A DNA stretch of 64,000 nucleotides from an uncultured Hungatella sp. GTDB lineage: Bacteria; Bacillota; Clostridia; Lachnospirales; Lachnospiraceae. The stretch is taken from assembly GCA_910585435.1 (NCBI GenBank), contig CAJUEJ010000023.1, forward strand, positions 1-64,000. The letters run 5' to 3'. The notes beneath the pieces were generated by a model. It saw only the letters and a program-made list of their open reading frames with translations, was not told where the DNA came from and searched no databases. Both the position numbers and the translations under genes were made by a program. Positions 18,988 to 27,461 of the stretch are shown here, piece after piece (positions within the stretch are counted from its first letter, which is position 1; the number at the start of each line of letters is the position of its first letter).

Positions 18988-19183
18988 ATTGCCTGCAGAG
19001 GACAAGTGCATTTGTTAGATTTTATGGCGGCAGAGGCGATTTCGCAGGACAGCATAAAGAGATTTCCTTTAAAATAAAGCTGGAGGTATTTATATCCAGT
19101 TAAAATACTCTGGTATAGGCAGCTGCAAAGGCAGGTGCAGGAGATATTTTAAAGTATGTGTCAAGGAAACGGAGGAAATCTCA

Positions 19184-19858
19184 ATGGATACTACAAAAGA
19201 AAAGAAGAAAAAGAACACAGAAGACAAAGGAATGCCAAATAAGGAAAAGGAACTGCCAAAGGAAATCTACGGCTACATCCGTGTTTCCACAATCCAGCAA
19301 AATGATGATAGACAGAGAATCGCCATGGCGGAACAGGGGGTGCCGGCCAAAAATATTTTTTCGGATAAACAATCCGGCAAGGATTTTAACCGCCCGGGAT
19401 ACAAAGCCCTTATGAATACGATCCGGGAAGGGGATAAGGTGGTAATTAAGAGCATCGACCGTCTGGGCAGGAACTTCAATGAGATCCTTGAACAGTGGAG
19501 GCATATTACATTGGAGAAAAAATGCGGCATTGTGGTTTTGGACATGGATATTCTCAACACGGATGTGGACCGGGGGCTTCTGGACAGGCTGGTGTCGGAG
19601 ATTATGATGATTGCGCTGTCCTATGTGGCACAGACAGAGAGGGAGATGATGCGGCAGAGAGTGTTTGAGGGAATTGCAGCGGCCAAAGAGAAAGGGGTTC
19701 ACTGCGGAAGGAAGCCTATGGAGGTTCCTTCATTTTTTGAAATGATATATGATATGTGGAAAAAAGAAAGGATTTCAGGGAGAGAGGCAGCCAGACAGCT
19801 GGGGGTGGATAACCACACGTTTAAAAAGTGGATCAGCCTGATGGAAGAAGCGGTCTGA
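19184..19858 (+). CDS. Serine site-specific recombinase (resolvase/DNA invertase family)
   Basis: A 224-aa small serine recombinase. After a lysine-rich 27-residue extension comes the catalytic domain: YGYIRVST with nucleophile S35, then the arginine-containing VVIKSIDRLGRN. The long E-helix (SYVAQTEREMMRQRVFEGIAAAKEKGVHCGR) leads to a C-terminal helix-turn-helix (GREAARQLGVDNHTFKKWI). It cuts DNA at a 2-bp central core and either inverts or resolves. ATG 19184 has a GGAGG box. It lies just upstream of a LoaP gene; dyad sites of the right shape flank the promoter segment near 32.8-33.0 kb, so an invertase role in polysaccharide switching is likely (inference). Confidence 0.9.
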   Translation: MDTTKEKKKKNTEDKGMPNKEKELPKEIYGYIRVSTIQQNDDRQRIAMAEQGVPAKNIFSDKQSGKDFNRPGYKALMNTIREGDKVVIKSIDRLGRNFNEILEQWRHITLEKKCGIVVLDMDILNTDVDRGLLDRLVSEIMMIALSYVAQTEREMMRQRVFEGIAAAKEKGVHCGRKPMEVPSFFEMIYDMWKKERISGREAARQLGVDNHTFKKWISLMEEAV

Positions 19859-19958
19859 TGATGAAAGCCAGGAGGGGGTATACGGAAAGATACGGCTTTG
19901 AGAAGGGCAGAGAGAAAAGGTATATGGAGAAGTATCAGAGCGTTTGGAGGAAATAATT

Positions 19959-20088
19959 GGAGTAAATAGACTATAGTGGGGAAAATGGCGCATAGGGATC
20001 GCTTTGGAGTGACTATGAAGCTGCTTTGGCAGCTGGTTGTCGTTGTTTGGTAGCAAGATCGCGAGATGGATAGATGGGGGATTGCCAT
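19959..20088. repeat. loaP leader copy A (switch segment missing)
   Basis: Bases 19983-20088 are nearly identical to 33045-33151 upstream of the second loaP locus, with about three substitutions and one G insertion or deletion. Immediately left, 19959-19985 (GGAGTAAATAGACTATAGTGGGGAAAA) matches the left flank of the invertible segment at about 32800-32825. The ~220 bp between, which hold the inverted repeats, promoter and terminator at the other locus, are absent here. Only the half-site AGTGGGGAAAA (19975-19985) remains. Confidence 0.85.
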
Positions 20089-20592
20089 ATGTGGTGTGTT
20101 GTCCATGTAAAGGATGGGGGAGAAGAGCATACAGAAGATTTTGTTGCAGGCCTGCTTCCTGAGAGTCTGTATGCACGGTGTTTCCATCTGATTCGAAGCA
20201 GAAGGAAGAAATACCAGGGGCAGTGGACACTGATCACCAGCCGGCTGTTTCCGGGGTATGTATTTGTGGAAACGGAAAGAATTGATGATTTCTGTATGCG
20301 GCTGAAACGGATTGATGCCATGGCAAAACTGCTGTGCACCGGGGAGGATATGACGCTGATTCATCTGGAAGAAGAGAGTTATCTCCGGCTTCTGGGAGGA
20401 GAGGAACATATTGTGGAATACTCGGAAGGATATCTGGAAGGGAAAGAGCTGATTGTCACATCCGGTGCCATGAAGAATTACAAAGGGATCATCAAGAAAG
20501 CACTGCGGCATAAGAGGCTGGTGGTGCTGGAGGTTCCGCTGATGGGGCGGATAGTGGAAGTGACGGTGGGACTTGGGATTGTGAAGAGGTAG
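20089..20592 (+). CDS. LoaP-type NusG paralog, apparent chimera
   Basis: A 167-aa NusG-family processive antiterminator with an NGN domain (MWCVVHVKDG ... RLFPGYVFVET) and a C-terminal KOW region (LIVTSGAMKNYKGIIKKAL ... VPLMGRIVEVTVGLG). LoaP proteins bind RNA polymerase and allow read-through of long polysaccharide operons. Residues up to GQW match the gene at 33152, and everything after GQW matches the gene at 33686, with the switch at a shared CAGTGG (20221-20226). Start MWC at 20089 has a GGGGGA box; an ATG 15 nt earlier is rejected because the G-run there differs in length between the two leaders. Its downstream operon is decayed. Confidence 0.85.
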   Translation: MWCVVHVKDGGEEHTEDFVAGLLPESLYARCFHLIRSRRKKYQGQWTLITSRLFPGYVFVETERIDDFCMRLKRIDAMAKLLCTGEDMTLIHLEEESYLRLLGGEEHIVEYSEGYLEGKELIVTSGAMKNYKGIIKKALRHKRLVVLEVPLMGRIVEVTVGLGIVKR

Positions 20593-20749
20593 CAGCACTT
20601 TGGAGGGACGCTGGGATTTCTTTCAGCTGGAATCAGGAATTATTGATGTCTTTTCTCCTAAGGACAATCCTTCTACCATCGAATACCATCCTGGCAAAAG
20701 TGGCGGTGTATTTCGATGGTGGGTTGGTGCAGGAGATAAGGTTAGATAG
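20593..20749 (+). pseudogene. C-terminal remnant of an unrecognised protein
   Basis: After the loaP stop, an open frame without a start codon reads ...EGRWDFFQLESGIIDVFSP and on to GGVFRWWVGAGDKVR before TAG at 20747-20749. Its composition looks protein-like rather than random, so I read it as the tail of a deleted gene. The family is not recognised. About 135 bp without signals follow before the next remnant. Confidence 0.4.
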
Positions 20750-20885
20750 TGATATCCAAAAATTCGCTTCGATGATAAAAATTCGTAGAATAAAGGAAGC
20801 AGAATCATAAGAGTCAGAGAAATAGAAGCCAAGACCATTTTAAGGGTATAGAAATAATAAACAGTTTATTTTTAACACAAGTTGC

Positions 20886-21576
20886 ATGAAGAAGGGATTA
20901 ATGAAAGCTATTATGGTAAGATATAGCTCAGATAAGAAACAAATATGGAATGATTTTAATAGGTCTGCGAAAAATCCACTATTTATGTTTGATCGGGATT
21001 ATATGGATTATCATTCGGATAGATTCAAAGATCATTCCTTAATGTTTTATAAGGAAAACACATTGATTGCAATTTTACCTCTTAATGAAAAGAAAGGTTG
21101 TCTGTACTCTCATGGTGGTCTTACATATGGCGGTTTTATTTGTGGAAATGACATGAAGCAGAGCCTTATGATTGCTTGCATGAATGATTTAGTGAATTAT
21201 ATGCAAGCGGAATCTTTTTCCCAGTTGATATATAAAAGTATTCCGTATATATTGGAAGCAGCCGTCTGAAGAGGATCAATATGCATTATAACGTTGCAAT
21301 GGAGAGATACTGAAAGTGGAACCTTCTACAGTTATAAATCTCCAAGAACCGCTTGATATGTCAAAGCTCAGAAAGAGGATGATTAAAAAAGCTGAAAAAG
21401 AGTTAGTTCAGATTTCCGAGGAGTCATCAAAGTCAAGCTATGATGAGTTTATAAAACTGCAAAACGAAGTGTTAAATACACATCATGGTGTAAATGTGGT
21501 TCATACGTCTGATGAATTGTTTCTTCTGCATTCAAGATTACCAGAAAATTTAAAACTATGGGCGCAGTTTTTATGA
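20886..21576 (+). pseudogene. FemAB/GNAT-type transferase, broken and truncated
   Basis: Two pieces of one gene. The first (20886-21269) reads IWNDFNRSAKNPLFMFDRDYM ... YSHGGLTYGGF, as in FemAB-like acyl/aminoacyl transferases of polysaccharide loci. Near 21255 the frame is lost: the expected QPSEEDQYAL continues in another frame and meets a stop. The second (21316-21576) resumes with STVINLQEPLDMSKLRKRMIKKAEKE and ends at LKLWAQF, where the sequence runs into an acyltransferase gene lacking its own 5' end. At least one frameshift, one stop and one fusion deletion make it non-functional. Confidence 0.7.
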
Positions 21577-22523
21577 CTATGTTTTTCATGCTTTCTGGAT
21601 TTTCCCTGTTTGTAAATTGGGGGGGTATTTCGTTATCAGAGCCTAATCAAATCACACGATTTTGGAAAAAACGTTTCTTTGGTATAGTTCCTATGTACTG
21701 GATTTCATCTCTGATATATGTTGTCCTGATGATAGCTATCAGAAAGGATACTATCAAGGATGAAATTCTGTTATTTCCTATTGAGATTTTGGGGTTACAA
21801 TCATGCTTTGCTTCTTTGTTTGGATTTTCACATAACGGAGGGACTTGGTTTATATCCTGTATTCTAATATGCTATATTACGTATCCTTTTTTACAAGAAT
21901 TAATCAAAACAATTAAGAAGAGAACAAAAATTGTGATGTTGATGATATGCTCTGCGCTTCTTCTATACTCACCGATTGTCGTTCATATCTATAAGTTACA
22001 AAGGATTTACAGTAATCCGTTTTTCAGGCTGTTGGAATTTGCTATTGGAATGATTCTTGCATCGATGAAGACAGATTACAAGGATAGTAAGATAATGGGG
22101 TATTTATATAAGTGGCCTGCAATTATAATTGCAAGTTCGGTCATGGTAGTTGGTATTTCATTGGTAGTGAAACTGAAAATAGCCATAAGTAATTATATGG
22201 TCTATAGCTGGATATGTTTACCCTGCTTTATAGTAATGCTTTTAGGATTATCAGGAATAGAGTTTATCGCTTTAAGAAACTCGAAAATATTAAAATGGCT
22301 TGCAGATGTATCATTTGTATTCTTTTTGGCACAGCTCTATTCTAACACAGTAAGCAAGATGATTATTGGCAGGTATAGTATCGATAGTAATCTCTGTAAA
22401 ATCATGATAGGATGGATTTCGTGCATTGTGTTTGCCTTGGTTTTACGAATGATAGAGAAAGGAATTAATAGAAAAATGGAAAGCCTGATTCGATATGATT
22501 CAAGAAAAAAGAGTGACAAGTAA
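21558..22523 (+). pseudogene. Acyltransferase family 3 (OafA-like), N-terminally truncated
   Basis: The 321-aa frame starts at FMTMFFMLSGFSLFVNWGG, which in intact acyltransferase-3 proteins lies after the first helix and its catalytic His region. That N-terminal part is missing. About nine transmembrane helices follow to a basic C-terminus (RYDSRKKSDK). In intact form such proteins O-acetylate polysaccharides at the membrane. The frame overlaps the end of the FemAB remnant, which places a deletion join near 21555-21575. The gene is preserved without stops but probably inactive. Confidence 0.7.
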
Positions 22524-22610
22524 AGGGGACATAAAAAATCCTGGTTCTTTGTCTGGTGTATAAAAGGCTTTTTGTAGATTAAAATCTATAAAAATTTACA
22601 CCAATACTGC

Positions 22611-22639
22611 TTGACACTTTTTAAGGATTCCCGTATCCT
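22611..22639 (+). promoter_or_regulatory. Promoter for the AAA/PD-(D/E)XK gene, with overlapping dyad
   Basis: TTGACA (22611-22616), 17 nt, TATCCT (22634-22639). The stretch AGGAT-TCCCGT-ATCCT (22624-22639) is a dyad that overlaps the -10 box and could be an operator. The start codon lies 26 nt downstream. Confidence 0.65.
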
Positions 22640-22664
22640 AAACATAGAGAGGAAGTGCGAAGGT

Positions 22665-24239
22665 ATGGGAATATATGTGAATCCGGGGAACACGGCATTT
22701 CAGAAGGCTTTAAATGGTGATATTTATATTGATAAAACTGAATTGATTGCCTATACGAACAGAAGAATAGACAAGACCGATTGTTTTATCTGTGTCAGCC
22801 GTCCGCGCCGGTTTGGAAAGTCGATGGCGGCGGATATGATTTGCGCTTACTATAGCCGGGGCTGCGATTCTGCCCGGCTATTTCGCGGACGGAAAGCAGA
22901 AGTGGATGAGGCATTTGCCGAGCATTTAAATAAGCATCATGTGATTCGGCTGGATATACAAAAATTTCTTGAATCCGAGCGTGATCTTGATACATTTATT
23001 GTTGAGATAGAAAAAGCGGTTGTTGGAGAATTAACGGAGACATATCCTGAATGCAGAGATATCCATATCGGCGACAGGCTTAAATTTGTTTTGGAAAGAT
23101 TATTTGTCCAGACAGGGCAGGGATTTGTATTTGTAGTTGACGAATGGGATTGTGTATTCCGGGTAGCAAGGGATCGCAAAGAGATACAGAAAGATTACCT
23201 GGATTTTTTAAGAGGGCTGTTCAAAGGCTCTTCTTATGTGGAATTAGCTTATATGACAGGAATTCTTCCAATTAAGAAATATGGCGAACACTCTGCAATC
23301 AATATATTCAGGGAGTTTTCCATGTTGAATCCTGGACGGATTGCAACGTGTTTCGGTTTTACGGAGGATGAGGTAAAAGGGCTTTGTGAGAAGTATGGAG
23401 TAGATTATGGGGAGACGCAGAAGTGGTATGACGGATATCAGCTGGGGGCTTTTCATATATATAATCCTCAGGCGGTTACAGAGTTAATGGATAGCGGAGA
23501 GTTCCAAAGCTACTGGACGGGAACCGAGACATATGAAGCATTGAAAATATATATTGACAGAAACTTTGACGGGCTTAAAGAAGCAGTTTCTATGATGCTG
23601 GGGAATGGGCGCTGTAAAATAGACCCATCCACGTTTCAGAATGATATGACTACCTTTAAGACAAAAGATGATATTCTTACCCTTTTGGTTCATCTGGGGT
23701 ATTTGACCTTTGACAAGGAAAACAGTGAGGTATTCATTCCGAATCAGGAGGTTTCGCTGGAATTTCTGCGGGCAGTGAAGACAGGAGGATGGGATGGACT
23801 TGCCCAGGCTCTAAGCCGTTCAGAGAATATACTTTTAAATACATGGAAAATGGATGGGGAAGCGGTGGCAGAAGTGATGTCAGTCATTCATAACGAGACG
23901 GCTTCCCTGTTAAAATATAATGATGAGAATTCTCTTACATGCACGGTTTTGATGGCATATTACGGTGCAAAAGCGTATTATATGAATCCGATCATGGAGC
24001 TGCCGTCGGGAAAAGGATTTGCTGATGTAGTATATCTGCCAAGACGGGATGCAGATAAGCCGGCTTTGGTGGTGGAATTAAAGTGGAATAAGTCCGCCAA
24101 AGGAGCCATTGAGCAGATTAAGGAAAAGCAGTATGCAGCCTGGGTTGAAGGTTATGTTGGTGAGATCCTTCTGGTTGGGATCGTCTATGATAAAAAGCGA
24201 AAGAAGCATGATTGTGTGATTGAAAAATATTATGTGTAG
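22665..24239 (+). CDS. AAA-ATPase-like protein with C-terminal PD-(D/E)XK nuclease-like domain
   Basis: A 524-aa protein of a family abundant in Lachnospiraceae and Bacteroides. The N-terminal AAA_ATPase-like domain has SRPRRFGKSM as Walker A and FVFVVDEWDCVF as Walker B. The C-terminal ~100 residues carry GKGFADVVYLP ... ALVVELKWNKSAKGAIEQIKEKQYA, the D...ExK pattern of the PDDEXK_9 domain. Start M (22665) is preferred to an ATG 54 nt earlier because that one overlaps the promoter. Function of the family is not established; mobile-element or defence links have been proposed. Confidence 0.85.
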   Translation: MGIYVNPGNTAFQKALNGDIYIDKTELIAYTNRRIDKTDCFICVSRPRRFGKSMAADMICAYYSRGCDSARLFRGRKAEVDEAFAEHLNKHHVIRLDIQKFLESERDLDTFIVEIEKAVVGELTETYPECRDIHIGDRLKFVLERLFVQTGQGFVFVVDEWDCVFRVARDRKEIQKDYLDFLRGLFKGSSYVELAYMTGILPIKKYGEHSAINIFREFSMLNPGRIATCFGFTEDEVKGLCEKYGVDYGETQKWYDGYQLGAFHIYNPQAVTELMDSGEFQSYWTGTETYEALKIYIDRNFDGLKEAVSMMLGNGRCKIDPSTFQNDMTTFKTKDDILTLLVHLGYLTFDKENSEVFIPNQEVSLEFLRAVKTGGWDGLAQALSRSENILLNTWKMDGEAVAEVMSVIHNETASLLKYNDENSLTCTVLMAYYGAKAYYMNPIMELPSGKGFADVVYLPRRDADKPALVVELKWNKSAKGAIEQIKEKQYAAWVEGYVGEILLVGIVYDKKRKKHDCVIEKYYV

Positions 24240-24398
24240 ACAGCATCCTCTTAAGCGGCCGGAACAGAACAACATCCAGGGTTATGGTTTTGCCTCCCTG
24301 GGTGGCGGAGGGACGGACATTCAGGTATAGAGCCAAAGTCCTGCAGCAGCAAGACACAAGGCAGCCAGGCAACAGCCGTTTAAACAGAGGAGAGACAG

Positions 24399-25487
24399 AT
24401 GTACAAAGTATTGATTGTAGATGACGAGGCAGTGATCCGCAGAGGATTAAGCCGAATCATTCCCTGGGAACAGATGGGATTTGAGCTGGCCGGGGCGGTG
24501 GGAGATGCCAAAAAAGCCCTTGAGATATTGGAACATACCCAGGTTGACGTGGTGCTGACCGATATCCGCATGCCAGATATCTGCGGTCTGGAGCTGATTG
24601 GGCATGCGAAGGAGAGGCAGCCTGGCATCAAGTCCGTGGTGATCAGCGGATACAGTGAATTTGACTATGCTGTAGAGGCTCTTAAACTTAAAGTGGAAAA
24701 TTATATTTTAAAGCCTTTGGATCCCCATAAAATCAGGGAGATTTTTGAGGCTTTGAAAAAGGTGCTGGATGAGGAGCAGAGGAATCAGCAGAAGTTCCGG
24801 TATATTCAGGCAGAGTATGAGATGCCTGGCGGCGGATACCATGAGGAATATCAGACCAGGCTGATCCGGCTTCTGGAGGAGGGCAGGTATACGGAACTGG
24901 ATCTGTTTGCAGATGATCTGTTTGATTTTTTGAGAAAGAAGGAAACAGATCCCCGGGAGTACTGCCTGAAGATGCTGCGTCATGTGGCTTTGTATTTTCA
25001 TCTGGAAAATCCGCCTCTTTTTGCTACTTACCGGATGGATTCGGAGGCTTGGGAGTACAAAGGAGAGGGAAAAGTGTATTTGAAAGAGGATCTGCATCTG
25101 CTGGCGGCGCAGCTGAAGACAGGAGCAGAGCCTATGGAGATTCTTATCAGTAGCCAGGCCCACCAGTATATCAGCTGCAATTATGGGAATAAAAATCTGT
25201 CTTTGCGGGAGCTGGCGGAGCATCTGGGAGTAAGCTACGGCTATTTATCGGCGGCATTTGCCAGAACATATAACAAGACCTTTAAGTCTTACCTTACTTC
25301 CCTGCGCATCGAAAAGGCCCGGAGGCTTTTGATGGAGAGAAAATATAAGATCTATGAGATTGCGGATATGACCGGCTACAGCAGTTCACGGTATTTTACA
25401 GAGGCATTTAAGAGATACTATGGCCTGTCTCCGGTGGATTATCTTAAGCGTCTAGGGGGAGAGGCAGAGAGGGGATGTCATGAATAA
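24399..25487 (+). CDS. Response regulator, AraC-type output (YesN-like)
   Basis: A 362-aa response regulator. The receiver domain (1-120) has the acidic pair D8-D9, phosphoacceptor D55 in LTDIRMPD, and conserved K near 105. The AraC DNA-binding domain occupies about 255-355 (NLSLRELAEHLGVSYGYLSAAFARTYNKTFKSYL ... YFTEAFKRYYGLSPVDYLKR). Its stop overlaps the start of the kinase gene by 8 nt. Expected to activate the importer genes starting at 27462. Confidence 0.93.
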   Translation: MYKVLIVDDEAVIRRGLSRIIPWEQMGFELAGAVGDAKKALEILEHTQVDVVLTDIRMPDICGLELIGHAKERQPGIKSVVISGYSEFDYAVEALKLKVENYILKPLDPHKIREIFEALKKVLDEEQRNQQKFRYIQAEYEMPGGGYHEEYQTRLIRLLEEGRYTELDLFADDLFDFLRKKETDPREYCLKMLRHVALYFHLENPPLFATYRMDSEAWEYKGEGKVYLKEDLHLLAAQLKTGAEPMEILISSQAHQYISCNYGNKNLSLRELAEHLGVSYGYLSAAFARTYNKTFKSYLTSLRIEKARRLLMERKYKIYEIADMTGYSSSRYFTEAFKRYYGLSPVDYLKRLGGEAERGCHE

Positions 25488-27273
25488 AACGATGACTCTG
25501 CGCAGTCATTTTATCCTGACATCCTATTTCTCGATTGTATTCTCCATGGTTCTGATCTGTGCGGTCAGCTATGTGATTCTAAGCAGCAATTCCCGTAAAT
25601 ATGCTGTCCAGGCCAGTCATGAGACGGTACACCAGAAAAGCGAGGATATCAGCACAAAGCTGCAGGGGCTGGAGATGACGCTGCGGGATGTGATCTACAG
25701 CCTGGAGCTGCAGAAAGCGCTGGAAGACAGGATCCGGGAGCAGGGGGATGGCAGCGGAACGTCTGTGGATCACATGATCGCTTTATCTGCCAACTCCCTG
25801 TACATGATTCACAATATGGCTGTTTTTTCTCTGGACGGTCATATGGCGGGGAGCATGTTTGAGTTTGACCGGAGCCGCCGGGCCGACAGCTATCCATGGT
25901 ATCAGACAGCTGCAGATTCCAGCGGTGAAACCATCTGGCTAGAAGATACAGTGGAGATGATTCGGGACAACTATGGGCTGCATATGTCCATCTCCGGGGT
26001 AAAAAAGATCCGCACTGTCTATCATTCAGACGTCTCTTCTATGGGACAGGATCTGGGATATGCGTGTTTCACCATGAATCTGGACAGCCTGCTGAATTTT
26101 AACCAGCAGGGGCCGTCCAGTGAAGGGAGAAGGGTGCTTGTGGCTGCACAGGACGGCCGAATCCTGGGGGAAAGCGGCAGAGAGAGGCAGGGAACCTGGT
26201 TTGACACGTCCCTGCTCCAGCCGTCGAACAACGGCACGTATGTGCTTTTTGACGGAAAACAATACCTGCTTACTTTTGAACGGATGCCCCTTCTGGTAGA
26301 CTGGTATGTCATCTGCCTTACAGAGCGTTCGTATATGCTTAAGGATGTCCGCACCGCCATTTTTTCCTGCGGCTTCGTGGCAGTGGTTCTGCTGATTGTT
26401 TTTTTCTGGATTTCTGTACAAAATGCAGAGTCCTTAAGCCGTCCTATTAAACGGCTGCAGAAGGAGTTTGAGATGGTGGAGGAGGGCAATTTTGACATTG
26501 AATTTCGCAGAAATACAGGGCTTTTGGAGGTGGACAGCTTATTTGCCCGATTCCATGTGATGGTGTACCGGCTGGATGATCTGATACACAAGGTATATGA
26601 GGCTCAAATCAAGGAGCAGAAGCTGATCGCAGAGGCCCGGCAGGCACAGCTTCAGTCCCTGCAGATGCAGATTAACCCTCATTTTCTATACAATACGCTG
26701 GATTCCATCAACTGGCTGGCCCTTATGGAGGGGAACGAAGAGATTTCTCGGATGATCCTGGCGCTGGGGCATCTGCTTCGCAGCAGCATTAGTACATTTG
26801 ACATTCATACTACAGTCCGGGAGGAGGTGGAGAATGTAAAACTGTATCTGTTTCTGGAGCAGGTCCGCTTTGAGGACAGGCTGGACTTTCAGGTGGATGT
26901 GCAGGAAGAGGTTCTGGATAAACAGCTATTAAAATATACGCTCCAGCCCCTGGTGGAAAATTCTATCCGCCACGGTATGGAACCCTGCACCATGAAGGAA
27001 AAGATCACTGTGTCCATCACCGGCAGGGAGGAAAGGCTCTGTATCCTGATTCGGGACGACGGCATGGGGATGAAGGAGGAAAAACTGGCGGCTTTGCGGA
27101 AACTGTGGGAGGAGATAGAGACGGGGAATAATACCAAAGAGGGACGTGAGAGCATCGGGCTTTGCAATATCATGAAGCGACTGTGGTTTTGCTACGGGGA
27201 TAAAAGCTCTTTTATGATTACAAGTAAGGAAGGGGAGGGAACCTGTCTGGAGATTCAGATTCCTTTGGGATAA
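25480..27273 (+). CDS. Sensor histidine kinase, YesM/LytS class
   Basis: A 597-aa membrane kinase. Helix 1 at about 10-34 and helix 2 at about 285-305 bracket a ~250-aa extracellular sensor domain. A HAMP region follows, then the His_kinase motif QMQINPHFLYNTLDSINWLA with phosphoacceptor H401, and a HATPase domain (QPLVENSIRHGM, IRDDGMGM). The layout is that of YesM partners of YesN regulators, which usually sense extracellular sugars or a binding protein. The neighbouring importer suggests the ligand is its substrate. Confidence 0.93.
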   Translation: MNKTMTLRSHFILTSYFSIVFSMVLICAVSYVILSSNSRKYAVQASHETVHQKSEDISTKLQGLEMTLRDVIYSLELQKALEDRIREQGDGSGTSVDHMIALSANSLYMIHNMAVFSLDGHMAGSMFEFDRSRRADSYPWYQTAADSSGETIWLEDTVEMIRDNYGLHMSISGVKKIRTVYHSDVSSMGQDLGYACFTMNLDSLLNFNQQGPSSEGRRVLVAAQDGRILGESGRERQGTWFDTSLLQPSNNGTYVLFDGKQYLLTFERMPLLVDWYVICLTERSYMLKDVRTAIFSCGFVAVVLLIVFFWISVQNAESLSRPIKRLQKEFEMVEEGNFDIEFRRNTGLLEVDSLFARFHVMVYRLDDLIHKVYEAQIKEQKLIAEARQAQLQSLQMQINPHFLYNTLDSINWLALMEGNEEISRMILALGHLLRSSISTFDIHTTVREEVENVKLYLFLEQVRFEDRLDFQVDVQEEVLDKQLLKYTLQPLVENSIRHGMEPCTMKEKITVSITGREERLCILIRDDGMGMKEEKLAALRKLWEEIETGNNTKEGRESIGLCNIMKRLWFCYGDKSSFMITSKEGEGTCLEIQIPLG

Positions 27274-27326
27274 AAGCTGATTTGGAACAGGATGAAATAA
27301 TCTGAGCAAATAGTAAATTTTCAACA

Positions 27327-27355
27327 TTGTTCCCATAATAAGTCATTGATATAAT
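27327..27355 (+). promoter_or_regulatory. Promoter of the second CUT1 importer operon
   Basis: TTGTTC (27327-27332), 17 nt, TATAAT (27350-27355) with an extended TGA just before the -10. It lies about 107 nt upstream of the binding-protein start codon, in the only long gap after the kinase gene. The weak -35 with a good -10 would suit activation by the YesN-like regulator. Confidence 0.65.
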
Positions 27356-27461
27356 GAAGGCATGTAATGGTATGGACGTCTATAATACCAGAGCATGCCT
27401 GTTTTTATGGCATCTGATGCGCTGTGCGTGTCAATCTATTATTATGCGAGGAGGAATCCAT

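Noticed and set aside
20074..20088. Upstream ATG as start of the LoaP gene
   Set aside because: The frame between this ATG and MWC is broken in the other leader copy by a one-base difference in the G-run, so it is not conserved; the G-run fits better as the ribosome box.
24240..24398. CCAGGG...CCCTGG dyad before the response regulator gene
   Set aside because: Only 6 bp with a 14-nt loop and no T-run; too weak to call a terminator or operator.
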